Assembly (NCBI GenBank): GCA_947630785.1
Contig: CANRIW010000005.1
Location: forward strand, 22,442-86,441
Length of the DNA stretch: 64,000 nucleotides
Direction of reading: 5' to 3'
Source of the DNA: an uncultured Oscillospiraceae bacterium
GTDB lineage: Bacteria > Bacillota > Clostridia > Oscillospirales > Oscillospiraceae
Every line of letters starts with the position of its first letter. Within the stretch, counting starts at the first letter, position 1. The notes below the pieces were generated by a model, which saw only the letters and a list, made by a program, of their open reading frames with translations, had not been told where the DNA came from and did no database searches. Positions 24,753-32,953 of this stretch are shown here, in pieces. The position numbers and the translations under genes were made by a program.

Positions 24753-25586
24753 TCAGCGCATCTGGAGGTAGCCCCGATACTGGGTCAGGTTGTCGCTGGT
24801 GGCCATATCGGACAGGAACATGCTGACGATGTAGAAGTTGGGCTTCAGGAAGGGGAACTGATCCTGCTGGGCCCAGGCGGGCTTTTCCATGCCCTTGGTG
24901 CCCTCCACGGCGGCGGCATACCACTCGTCGGGCCCGTCGAACCACATCTCCACCAGACGGTTGAAGGCGCAGCCGGCCACGTCCTGATAGATGTCGCTGG
25001 AGACGAAGCGGTTAACCTCGGGACGGCCCACGAAGCAGGGCACGAACACCTCGTTGAACCACTTCTCGCCGGCCTCCTTATCGGGCCAGCGGACCACGAA
25101 CTGCCAGCGGTAGTTGGGCCCGTCGTCGATGGTGCGGCCCTTGCCCTTGTAGTCATACTGCCAGTTGATGGGCACATGGGCGAACACGAAGGGAGGCATG
25201 CCGGTGTCGCCGCCGCCGGACCTGCGGTGCTCGTCGCCGTCCATGTTGGTGTCGTCCAGGCCGTCCACATCGGGGATCATGCCCTGCCAGCGGAGGACGT
25301 GGGGCGGCATCCGCTCGGTGAAAGCGTTGACGCTCATCTCCGGGGTCAGCTCGTTGACCATCCAGTAGTGCTCGGTCATCTGCATCCGGCGGGTGCCGAA
25401 GCGCTCGCCCTCGGGGGGAGTGGGCAGGGCGTTGTAGAAGGTGTACTTGTTGCAGTAGGGGGCGAACTTGCTGATGCTGTCGGGCACATGGACAGAATAC
25501 AGCCAGTGCTGGAGGCGGTGACGGTACTCCTCGCGGACCACATCCACGAAGATGACGCTGCGCATGGGACGATAGTCAAATGCCAT
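24753..25586 (-). CDS. Two-domain alpha/beta-barrel-like protein of unknown function
   Basis: A 277-residue soluble protein that I do not recognise with certainty. Two segments look alike: RHRLQHWLYSVHVPDSISKFAPYC (about 22-45) and EKWFNEVFVPCFVGRPEVNRFVSS (about 180-205), each followed by tyrosine/tryptophan-rich strands. This suggests a duplicated ferredoxin-like (EthD/dimeric barrel) fold. It has its own consensus promoter and AAAGGAG, hence is probably well expressed. The upstream neighbour is an oxalate/formate-antiporter-like MFS carrier, so it may act on the carried compound. No catalytic residues can be named. Confidence 0.6.
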   Translation of the reverse strand: MAFDYRPMRSVIFVDVVREEYRHRLQHWLYSVHVPDSISKFAPYCNKYTFYNALPTPPEGERFGTRRMQMTEHYWMVNELTPEMSVNAFTERMPPHVLRWQGMIPDVDGLDDTNMDGDEHRRSGGGDTGMPPFVFAHVPINWQYDYKGKGRTIDDGPNYRWQFVVRWPDKEAGEKWFNEVFVPCFVGRPEVNRFVSSDIYQDVAGCAFNRLVEMWFDGPDEWYAAAVEGTKGMEKPAWAQQDQFPFLKPNFYIVSMFLSDMATSDNLTQYRGYLQMR

Positions 25587-25622
25587 AATACAAAACTCCT
25601 TTCGTATAGAAGCGCTGATATA

Positions 25623-25651
25623 ATTATACAAATTTGCCCCCTGCCTGTCAA
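25623..25651 (-). promoter_or_regulatory. Consensus promoter of the gene at 24753
   Basis: Minus-strand TTGACA (25651-25646), 17-base spacer, TATAAT (25628-25623): a perfect sigma-A pair with an approximately 30-base leader. Confidence 0.85.
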
Positions 25652-25690
25652 CTGCCGTTTGGATATTTTTGTGCCTTCCGGATACAAAGA

Positions 25691-25714
25691 GGCGCCGCCC
25701 GGCCGGGCGGCGCC
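25691..25714 (-). terminator. Terminator of the MFS gene
   Basis: A 24-base perfect palindrome starting GGCGCCGCCCGG lies about 37 bases after the MFS stop and is followed on the minus strand by TCTTTG. The T run is short, so termination may be partial. Confidence 0.55.
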
Positions 25715-25751
25715 CCTCCACTGGAGATGACAGGCAAATATGGGTCAGAGC

Positions 25752-27098
25752 TTACTTGCGGCCCACCAGAGCGTCGTCCAGGGGCTTGCCGGCGGCCTGA
25801 CGGTACTTGTCGTCAGCGGCCTTGACCTTGCCGGGCTGGAACGCGGCGACCAGGATGACGGAGATCAGGGCGATGACGGCGGTCACCCAGAAGGGCAGGG
25901 TCACGCCCAGGCCGTTCTGAGAGCCGATGGCGATGGTCATGGCCACCACGGTGGGACCCACGCACTGCAGGATGTTGGCGATGGGGTTCACGATGCCGAA
26001 CACGGTGGAGAAGTCCTCACGGCGCCAGTACTGGGCCGCGCCGGACACGGTGAAGTTGGAGCCGGCGCCCATGAAGATGGCCAGCAGGATGATGGAGATC
26101 ATGGAGGCGGTGGGGTTGCCGATGCCGCCCAGGATGCCGGAGAGCAGCATGATGATCTCGGAGATCAGGATGGCGGTCTTGGTGCCGAACTTGCCGTCCA
26201 CCAGGCCCAGCACATAGGAGCCGATGAGGGCGAAGATCATGACCATGCCCATGACCATGCCGAAGTCCAGCTGATAGGCGCCGATGATGGCCTGGGTCTG
26301 GGTCATCATGCCCACGGAGCACATCAGCAGGGTGCCCATGGGGATGGTGATCAGCCAGAACTGGCCGCACTTCAGGGTGTTGGGGATCTTCCAAACGGTG
26401 GTCTTCTTGTTCTCGATCTCGGCGGCCAGCATGGCGTCGGCCTTCTCCTTGGTGAAGGACTTGTCGTTGTCGCGGAAGCAGCCGACCTGCTCAGGATAGT
26501 CAGTGATGAAGATGAGGCCCAGGACCCAGCCGATGACGCCCACGATCAGGAAGGGCAGGAAGCCCATGAAGGGGTTGGGAGCGGCGTTGGCGGGGAACAC
26601 CAGGGCGGCGAAGGGGCCCATCAGGCCGTTGCACACGGGGAACGCGAAGGTGGCGATGCCCATGAACACGCCCTTACGGGTGGGGAACCACTGGCCGATC
26701 AGGATGCCGATGCCGAACATGCCGTAGATGTTGGCGAACACGGACACCAGGAAGTAGCAGACCTTCCAGAAGGCGCCGAAGGGCAGGGCGGCCACGCCCA
26801 GGGCGGACAGCAGGGTGAGCACGCCGAAGCCCAGGACCATGGGCTTCACGCTCTTCATCCTGCCCAGGAAGTTGGACAGAATCAGCTGGATCACGATGCC
26901 CACCAGGGTGCCGATGGTCATGATGGGGGCCAGCTGCTGACCGGCCACTGCGTCATCCAGGCCGGTGTAGTAGCCGGCCAGCATGTTCATGGGGAAGTTG
27001 GTGAACGCCTGGAACACCAGGAACGCCGAGATCTCGAAGATCATCAGCATCCAGCCGCGGAAGCCAAAGTTGATGCCAAGCTTGGTCTTTTGCTGCAT
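25752..27098 (-). CDS. MFS transporter, oxalate/formate antiporter-like
   Basis: A 448-residue carrier with twelve hydrophobic segments and a central loop (about 200-245, FRDNDKSFTKEKADAMLAAEIENKK). The opening NFGFRGWMLMIFEISAFLVFQAFTN and FGIGILIGQWFPTRKGVFMGIATFAFP (GQWFP-RKG in the loop after TM4) are typical of the OxlT-like family. The substrate is likely an organic anion but is not determinable. The ATG at 27098 follows GAGGTG; the GTG nine bases earlier lies in that ribosome site. Preceded by a 180-base leader from its own promoter. Confidence 0.85.
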   Translation of the reverse strand: MQQKTKLGINFGFRGWMLMIFEISAFLVFQAFTNFPMNMLAGYYTGLDDAVAGQQLAPIMTIGTLVGIVIQLILSNFLGRMKSVKPMVLGFGVLTLLSALGVAALPFGAFWKVCYFLVSVFANIYGMFGIGILIGQWFPTRKGVFMGIATFAFPVCNGLMGPFAALVFPANAAPNPFMGFLPFLIVGVIGWVLGLIFITDYPEQVGCFRDNDKSFTKEKADAMLAAEIENKKTTVWKIPNTLKCGQFWLITIPMGTLLMCSVGMMTQTQAIIGAYQLDFGMVMGMVMIFALIGSYVLGLVDGKFGTKTAILISEIIMLLSGILGGIGNPTASMISIILLAIFMGAGSNFTVSGAAQYWRREDFSTVFGIVNPIANILQCVGPTVVAMTIAIGSQNGLGVTLPFWVTAVIALISVILVAAFQPGKVKAADDKYRQAAGKPLDDALVGRK

Positions 27099-27283
27099 GA
27101 ATAACACCTCTGATTAAGTAAGTGTAGTAGTTTTTCGGGTCCCTCTCCAAGGACCGGCGGCAAAGCCGCCCGGACTTGTTTTGCGCTCTCCTCTCCGTTT
27201 TTTCGCTCCTCACGCCCGAAAAGCGCTTCATATGGGGCAGATTCTTCCTCCTCATCTCCGGGCAATCAGGATACGCTGACTGT

Positions 27284-27312
27284 ATTGTATCACATGCGTT
27301 TGGAAAATGCAA
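27284..27312 (-). promoter_or_regulatory. Promoter of the MFS transporter
   Basis: Minus-strand TTGCAT (27312-27307), 17-base spacer, TACAAT (27289-27284). The leader down to 27099 holds one GC hairpin (GGCGGC-TTT-GCCGCC) without a T run, and nothing else I recognise. Confidence 0.6.
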
Positions 27313-27389
27313 CAAAAAAACACTATTAATTCCCGGCAAATTGGCCACTTTTTCAAAAAGAGCGGAAAGCCCTTCCCGCGGGGCGCCGC

Positions 27390-27863
27390 TTACAGCTCCC
27401 GCGGGGCCGTGCCGGCGGTGGAGTAGACCCCGGTGGCGGTGACCAGGGTGTCGTCCGGCCGGTCGGGGAAAAAGACCTCCCCCATGGCCTGGGCGGTGGT
27501 GCGGCCCAGATGGTTCAGCCGGGTGCGCACATGGACGGTGCCGCTCAGCGGCAGCGGCTTCAGGTAATTCACCGTCATGCTGACGGTGGGGGTGGGCCCG
27601 GACACATGGAGGGCGCAGGTGATGCCCATACAGCTGTCCAGCAGGGTGGCGATGATCCCCCCGTGGACGGTGCCCAGCACGTTGGCCATCCAGGGTTTGG
27701 TGTCGTAGGAGAACAGGATGGAGCCGGTGGGGCCGTCGCAGTCGATGACCCGGGCGGTGCCGAAGATGTCGGGGCTGCCGGCCCCGTTCCCCACATGGGC
27801 CCGGTCAGACAGGAACTCCTCCGCCAGCCGGCGCAGCTTTTCCGTGGGCATGCTCTTGTTCAT
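27390..27863 (-). CDS. PaaI-type hotdog-fold thioesterase
   Basis: A 157-residue hotdog protein. GTVHGGIIATLLDSCMGIT (about 66-84) contains the HGG motif and the acidic residue on the central helix used by PaaI-type acyl-CoA thioesterases; TVNYLKPLPLSG is the following strand. The substrate is probably a small acyl- or aryl-CoA. It has AAAGGAG before ATG 27863 and lies 19 bases downstream of rqcH on the same strand, so it belongs to that transcript. Confidence 0.88.
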   Translation of the reverse strand: MNKSMPTEKLRRLAEEFLSDRAHVGNGAGSPDIFGTARVIDCDGPTGSILFSYDTKPWMANVLGTVHGGIIATLLDSCMGITCALHVSGPTPTVSMTVNYLKPLPLSGTVHVRTRLNHLGRTTAQAMGEVFFPDRPDDTLVTATGVYSTAGTAPREL

Positions 27864-27882
27864 GAAAAACGCTCCTTTGACG

Positions 27883-29625
27883 TCAGTTCCGCCCGGTCCG
27901 GAGCTGTTTGGCCAGCTCCCCGTCGGGGGTGACGTACATGGTCTGATAAGTGTTGTAGATCACATAGCCCGGCCTGGCCCCGGCGGGCTTTTTCACATAC
28001 CGGACGGGGGTGTAGTCCACCGGGACCTGGCCGGACTCGGCTCCCTGGGAGAACCAGGCGGCCAGCATGGCGGCCTCGGTGAGGGATTTTTCATCCGGCT
28101 CGGCCCCGCCGGTTTTCAGGATGACGTGGGAGCCGTGGAGCTTCTGCACGTGGAGCCACAGGTCCCGCCTGTCCGCGTCCTTGAGGGTGAGCCGGTCGTT
28201 CTGGCTGTTGTTCTTGCCCACCAGGATGGTGAGCCCCGCCGTGGAGCGGAACTCCATGGGTTTGGAGCGGACAGGCTTCTGCTTCCCCTTGGCGGCCAGT
28301 TTCCGCTTCTGCTGCTTCAAATAGCCGTTGTCCATGAGCTCCTGGCGGATCTCCTGGAGGTCCCGGTCCCCCTCGGACAATTTGATGTTCTGCAAAACGC
28401 TGTCCAGATAGTCCAGCTCCGCCCGGTTCTTCTCCAGCTGGAGGGTGAGCATCTCCTCCGCCTTCTGGGCTTTCTTGTAGTCCCTGTAGTACCGGGCGGC
28501 GTTCTGCTGGGGGGTCAGCAGCGGGTCCAGGGGGATGTCCACCTCTCTGGCCTCGGGGTCGTAGTAGTTCTGGGCCCGGAGGACGGTCTGGCCCTTGCGC
28601 ATCTGATAGAAGTTGGTGGTGATGATGTCCCCGTACTCCCGCAGCTTGTCCCGGTCCCCGGCCTTTCGCAGATCGGCCTCCTGGTTGGCGATCTTCTTGG
28701 CCGTGCGGTTCCGGGCCTGGGTCACCGAGCGGATGAAGTCCTGCCCCCGCTGCTTGACCCGCTCCTGGGCCTCCTTCTGCTCGTAGAAGTCGTCCAGCAG
28801 GGCGGAGAAAGAGGGATAGCGTTTCAACTCCACCTCGGGGCCGTACTGCACCACCGCCTGGAAGGTGAAGTCGATGGGCTTCCCCTCCCGCAGCAGCACG
28901 GTGGGAGTGAAGTCCCGCTTTTCGATGCGCTCCACCAGCTCGTTGAGGCGTTTCGCCAGCCCCTCTCTCGTGCCGCCGCCCTGGAATTCCAGCTCCCGGG
29001 CGATGAGGGGGGAGACGCCGCTGAAGGTGTCCAGCAGCCACTTGTCCTGGCCGGTCTCCGGGGCCTGGGAGAGGACCAGGGCGGTCAGGTCCTCCGGGTC
29101 CATGGCGGTGGGGTCCAGCTTGCCGGTGGGCTCGGGGAGCTGATAGTACAGCCCCGGCATCACGGGCCGTTTGGCGGACAGGTCCCCGTCGGCCCGACGC
29201 ATACAGTCGGTGATCCGGCCCGCGCCGTCCAGCATGATGAGGTTGGATTTGCGGCCGATGCACTCCAGCACCAGCCGCCGCTCCACCCGGTCCCCCAGCT
29301 CGTCCAGGGTCTCGAACTTGAAGTCCAGCAGCCGCTCCATGGAGGGCTGGGCGATGTCCAGCAGCCGCGCCCCGGAGAAATATTTCCGCAGCAGCATGCA
29401 GAACATGGGGGGCGTCTCCGGGTTCTCACGGGGGATATTGGTCAGCTGCGCCCTGGGATGGGCGGGGCTGGCGGTGAGCAGCAGCCGGACGTTCTCCTTT
29501 CCCGCCCGCATATGGAGGACGACCTCCTCCTTGGCGGGCTGGTACAGCTTATCCACCTTGCCGCCGGAGAGGGCGTTCCTCAGCTCCTCCGCCAGGGCGG
29601 TCATAAAAATGGCGTCAAAGGGCAT
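27883..29625 (-). CDS. rqcH: Ribosome quality control protein RqcH (NFACT family)
   Basis: RqcH binds stalled 50S subunits and directs alanine-tail addition to the nascent chain, marking it for degradation. The 580 residues comprise NFACT-N (about 1-260, MPFDAIFMTALAEELRNAL, NVRLLLTASPAHPRAQLT), the middle coiled coil and HhH region (about 270-440) and the NFACT-R/DUF814 domain (about 445-570, TILVGKNNSQNDRLTLK, DLWLHVQKLHGSHVIL). At the tRNA-contact motif, usually D97-R98, this protein has E97-R98. The gene overlaps mrnC by 11 bases. Older annotations call it fibronectin-binding protein. Confidence 0.93.
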   Translation of the reverse strand: MPFDAIFMTALAEELRNALSGGKVDKLYQPAKEEVVLHMRAGKENVRLLLTASPAHPRAQLTNIPRENPETPPMFCMLLRKYFSGARLLDIAQPSMERLLDFKFETLDELGDRVERRLVLECIGRKSNLIMLDGAGRITDCMRRADGDLSAKRPVMPGLYYQLPEPTGKLDPTAMDPEDLTALVLSQAPETGQDKWLLDTFSGVSPLIARELEFQGGGTREGLAKRLNELVERIEKRDFTPTVLLREGKPIDFTFQAVVQYGPEVELKRYPSFSALLDDFYEQKEAQERVKQRGQDFIRSVTQARNRTAKKIANQEADLRKAGDRDKLREYGDIITTNFYQMRKGQTVLRAQNYYDPEAREVDIPLDPLLTPQQNAARYYRDYKKAQKAEEMLTLQLEKNRAELDYLDSVLQNIKLSEGDRDLQEIRQELMDNGYLKQQKRKLAAKGKQKPVRSKPMEFRSTAGLTILVGKNNSQNDRLTLKDADRRDLWLHVQKLHGSHVILKTGGAEPDEKSLTEAAMLAAWFSQGAESGQVPVDYTPVRYVKKPAGARPGYVIYNTYQTMYVTPDGELAKQLRTGRN

Positions 29626-30028
29626 GGGGCTCCCCCTCCATCATGGCCTCGAACAGCTCGTTGAGCCGGTCCGTCTCCCCCCGAAGGTACAGCCAGCCGA
29701 ACAGGCACTCCAGCGCCGTGGCCGCCCGGTACTCGCCGGCGGTGGCCCCCTTGGGGATGGCGGCGGTGTGGGTGTTGCGGCCGTGGCGGTACACCGCCTG
29801 TTCTTCCTCGGTGAGCAGCGGCAGGACGGCGTGGGCCATCCTCGCTTGCGCCGGGGCGGCCACATAGGCCACGGTGGCCTTGTGGAGCCGGTCGTTGGTG
29901 GCCTTGCCGCGGAGGCACAGCCAGGAGCGCACCATCAGCTCGAACACCCCGTCCCCCAGATGGGCCAGGCCCAGGGCGCTGATGTGTTCCAGGGTCTCCG
30001 CCGGAGCGGACAGGTGAAAGTAGTCCAT
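29615..30028 (-). CDS. mrnC: Mini-ribonuclease 3
   Basis: MrnC is a dimeric RNase III-like enzyme without a dsRNA-binding domain that matures 23S rRNA in Firmicutes. The 137 residues contain the RNase III signature variants LGDGVFELMVRSWL (about 24-37) and, after AAIPKGATAGEYRAATALECLFGWLYL, the second acidic helix with the catalytic glutamate. GGGAG lies eight bases before ATG 30028. It is usually next to cysS; here it is followed by rqcH. Confidence 0.92.
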   Translation of the reverse strand: MDYFHLSAPAETLEHISALGLAHLGDGVFELMVRSWLCLRGKATNDRLHKATVAYVAAPAQARMAHAVLPLLTEEEQAVYRHGRNTHTAAIPKGATAGEYRAATALECLFGWLYLRGETDRLNELFEAMMEGEPHAL

Positions 30029-30058
30029 ACATCGTACTCCCTTGATTCAAGTGGGAAG

Positions 30059-30087
30059 ATTATACCGCGTTTGGGCGGGAAAAACAA
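30059..30087 (-). promoter_or_regulatory. Promoter of mrnC-rqcH-thioesterase
   Basis: Minus-strand TTGTTT (30087-30082), 17-base spacer, TATAAT (30064-30059), about 25 bases upstream of mrnC. Confidence 0.55.
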
Positions 30088-30142
30088 TGGGGGGCGGCGG
30101 GCCGCTCCCCTCAGCCGCAGGGCGTTTTACGGGCCCCTGCGC

Positions 30143-30171
30143 TTGACCGCGTCCCCCCCGTGTGCTATCAT
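30143..30171 (+). promoter_or_regulatory. Promoter of the M20 peptidase / YfcC unit
   Basis: TTGACC (30143-30148), 17-base spacer, TATCAT (30166-30171), about 25 bases before the ATG. Confidence 0.6.
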
Positions 30172-30200
30172 GGAGCAAAATCACGAAAGGGGGCGCCCAC

Positions 30201-31523
30201 ATGGACGATACGCGCACCGCCGCCTATGCCTCGGCCCTTTCCAGGCTCATTCAGGCGGAGACCGTCTCCAGCCTGGACCACGACGATCCGGAGAAGTTCC
30301 GCCGGTTCCACGCCCTGCTGCGGGAGACCTTTCCCGCCCTGTTCTCCGCCGTGGAGACGGAGGATTTCGACGGCAGCCTCCTCCTCCGCTGGAGAGGGGC
30401 GGACCCGAAAAAGCCTCCCATCCTCCTGATGAGCCACCACGACGTGGTGGAGGCCACGGGACAGTGGACCCATCCCCCCTTCTCCGGCGACATCGCGGAG
30501 GGGAAGCTGTGGGGCCGGGGGACTCTGGATACCAAGGGCAGCCTCTGGGCCATGCTCCAGGCGGCGGAGGAGCTGATCGGGGAGGGGTTCGTCCCCGGCC
30601 GGGACGTGTATTTCGAGTCCGCCCGCACCGAGGAGACCAGCGGCGCCGGAGCCGACGCCATCTCAAGGGCCCTGAAGGAGCGGGGGATCCGCTTTGCCAT
30701 GACCCTGGACGAGGGGGGCATGATGCTCCACGACCCCATCGGCGGGGCGGACGGCACCTTCGCCATGATCGGGGTGGGGGAGAAGGGCTGCGCCGATCTG
30801 AAATTCATCGCCCGGTCTAAAGGGGGCCACGCCTCCGCCCCCGGCAAAAACACACCCCTGGTGCGGCTGGGCAAGTTCATGGCGGCGGCGGAGTCCTCCG
30901 GGATCTTCAAGGCGGAGCTGTCCCCGGTGGTCCGGGAGATGTTCGCCCGCATGGCCCCCACCATGAAGGGCCCCATGAAGGCCCTGTTCTCCAACGCGGA
31001 CAGGCTGGCTCCCGTGCTGTGCAGGGCGCTGCCCTCCGTGTCGGCCACCGCCGGCGCCATGGTGAAGACCACCATCGCCTTCACCATGTGCCGCGGCTCC
31101 GAGGGCCGCAACGTCCTCCCCCAGGAGGCGTGGGTCATCGGCAATATGCGGTATTCCCACCACCAGGGCCGCAAGGCCAGCATCGCCGCCATCAAAAAGA
31201 TGGCCGCCCGGTACGGCGTGGAGACTGAGGTGCTGGACGCCGGGTTCCCGTCCCCCGTCACCGACCACAACGGCGGGCCCTTCCGCCTGGTGGAGCGGGC
31301 GGTGGAGACGGTGTTCCCCGGCGTCATCCCGGTGCCCTATCTCATGACCGGAGCCAGCGACAGCCGCTTTTTCAGCCGGGTGTCCGACCACTGCATCCGC
31401 TTTGCCCCGTTCCTCATCACCGGGGAGCAGCTGGACAGCATCCACGGGGTGGACGAGAACGTGGACCTGTCCGCCCTGGCCCCGGCGGTGGACTTCTACA
31501 AATTCATTCTGCGGGAGGGATGA
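30201..31523 (+). CDS. M20 family metallopeptidase
   Basis: A 440-residue zinc hydrolase of the M20 (carboxypeptidase/acetylornithine deacetylase) group. Metal ligands are visible in LMSHHDVVEA, GRGTLDTKGSL and ARTEETSGAGA, with the catalytic glutamate in the last; TGASDSRFF holds the C-terminal part of the site. The central lid domain (about 195-330) is present. The likely substrate is a dipeptide or N-acyl amino acid. The stop overlaps the carrier gene as ATGA, so uptake and hydrolysis appear linked. ATG 30201 is chosen for its GGGGG ribosome site. Confidence 0.9.
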   Translation: MDDTRTAAYASALSRLIQAETVSSLDHDDPEKFRRFHALLRETFPALFSAVETEDFDGSLLLRWRGADPKKPPILLMSHHDVVEATGQWTHPPFSGDIAEGKLWGRGTLDTKGSLWAMLQAAEELIGEGFVPGRDVYFESARTEETSGAGADAISRALKERGIRFAMTLDEGGMMLHDPIGGADGTFAMIGVGEKGCADLKFIARSKGGHASAPGKNTPLVRLGKFMAAAESSGIFKAELSPVVREMFARMAPTMKGPMKALFSNADRLAPVLCRALPSVSATAGAMVKTTIAFTMCRGSEGRNVLPQEAWVIGNMRYSHHQGRKASIAAIKKMAARYGVETEVLDAGFPSPVTDHNGGPFRLVERAVETVFPGVIPVPYLMTGASDSRFFSRVSDHCIRFAPFLITGEQLDSIHGVDENVDLSALAPAVDFYKFILREG

Positions 31524-32926
31524 CTGTGGCCGCCGAGAAAAAAGGGCTGAATATCAGCGCCAAATCGTTCGTCACCGCCATCGCGGTCATCCTCGCGCTG
31601 ATGGTGCTGACCTATCTCCTGACCTTTCTCATCCCCGGCGGCCAGTACGCCCGGGTGGAGGACCCCAATGGCAACACCGTCATCGACACCGCCGGGGGCT
31701 TCACCCCGGTGGAGGGCGGGCTGCCCTTCTGGAAGTGGCTGCTCTCCCCGGTGCTGGTGCTGGGGGCGTCCGGGAACGGGGCCCTGATCGCCGTCATCGC
31801 CTTCCTGCTGGTGCTGGGCGGGGTGTTTAACAGCCTGGAAAAGTGCCGGCTGATGCAGTACATGCTGGACCGGATCGTCCACCGGTTCGGACAGCGGCGG
31901 TACGCGCTGCTGGCGGTGGTGCCCCTGTTCTTTATGGCCATGGGCTCCCTCATCGGCTCCTTTGAGGAGTGCGTGCCCCTGGTGCCCATCGTGGTGGCCA
32001 TGGCCGCCGGCCTGGGGTGGGACGCCCTCACCGGCGTGGGCATGAGCCTGCTGGCCGCCGGGTGCGGCTTTGCCGCCGGCGTGTGCAATCCCTTTACCGT
32101 GGGGGTGGCCCAGCAGCTGGCGGGGCTGCCCATGTTCTCCGGGCTGTGGCTGCGGCTGGTGAGCTTTATCCTCATCTACGGCCTGCTGCTGGCCTTTCTC
32201 CGGCGGCACGCGAAGCGGGTGGAGCGGCCCCTGGAGGCGGTCTCCTCCGGTTCCGGCTTCGTCCGGAACCCCGCGATGGACAGGGGGCTCTGCTGCTTTG
32301 CGGGCATATTGGGGGCGGGTATCCTGCTGGTGCTGTCCTCGGTGGTGATCACCGCCCTGCGGGATTACACCATGATCGTCGTGGCGGTGATGTTCCTGGC
32401 CGCCGGGGTGACCGCCGCCCTGCTCTCCGGCATGAGGCCCGCCGCTCTGGGCCGCACCTTCCTGGACGGGCTGGTCAGCGTCCTCCCCGCCGTGCTGATG
32501 ATCCTCATGGCCAACTCCATCAAGTACACCCTGGAGGAGGCCCATATCCTGGACTCCATCCTCCACGGCGCGGTGGAGGCCGCCGGCGGCCTGCCCAAGT
32601 GGGTGGTCATCCTGTTCATCTACCTGGTGGCCCTGGGGATGAACTTCTTCATCCCCTCCGGCTCCGCCAAGGCGTTCCTGCTCATGCCGCTGATCGTCCC
32701 CATGGCCCAGGTGTTCGGGATCTCCGCCCAGCTGTGCGTGGTGGCCTATGCCTTCGGGGACGGTTTCTCCAACGTGTTCTATCCCACCAACCCGGTGCTG
32801 CTCATCTCCCTGGGGCTGGCCGATGTGAACTACGGGAAATGGGTCCGCTGGAGCGGCGGGTTCCAGCTGATCAATCTGCTGCTCACCAGCGCCATCCTGC
32901 TCTTCGGGCTGGCGGCGGGGTACTGA
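31520..32926 (+). CDS. YfcC/ArcD-type amino acid or dicarboxylate carrier
   Basis: A 468-residue carrier with about 12 membrane spans. The region LLTFLIPGGQYARVEDPNG just after TM1 and CNPFTVGVAQQLAG in the first half are characteristic of the YfcC family, as is FFIPSGSAKAFLLMPL in the second half, the two re-entrant-loop motifs of this superfamily. Substrates in the family include basic amino acids, peptides and C4-dicarboxylates. Coupled translation with an M20 peptidase favours a peptide or amino-acid derivative. Confidence 0.85.
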   Translation: MTVAAEKKGLNISAKSFVTAIAVILALMVLTYLLTFLIPGGQYARVEDPNGNTVIDTAGGFTPVEGGLPFWKWLLSPVLVLGASGNGALIAVIAFLLVLGGVFNSLEKCRLMQYMLDRIVHRFGQRRYALLAVVPLFFMAMGSLIGSFEECVPLVPIVVAMAAGLGWDALTGVGMSLLAAGCGFAAGVCNPFTVGVAQQLAGLPMFSGLWLRLVSFILIYGLLLAFLRRHAKRVERPLEAVSSGSGFVRNPAMDRGLCCFAGILGAGILLVLSSVVITALRDYTMIVVAVMFLAAGVTAALLSGMRPAALGRTFLDGLVSVLPAVLMILMANSIKYTLEEAHILDSILHGAVEAAGGLPKWVVILFIYLVALGMNFFIPSGSAKAFLLMPLIVPMAQVFGISAQLCVVAYAFGDGFSNVFYPTNPVLLISLGLADVNYGKWVRWSGGFQLINLLLTSAILLFGLAAGY

Positions 32927-32953
32927 GAGAGCGTCCGCCGGGCCGCCCGGCCC

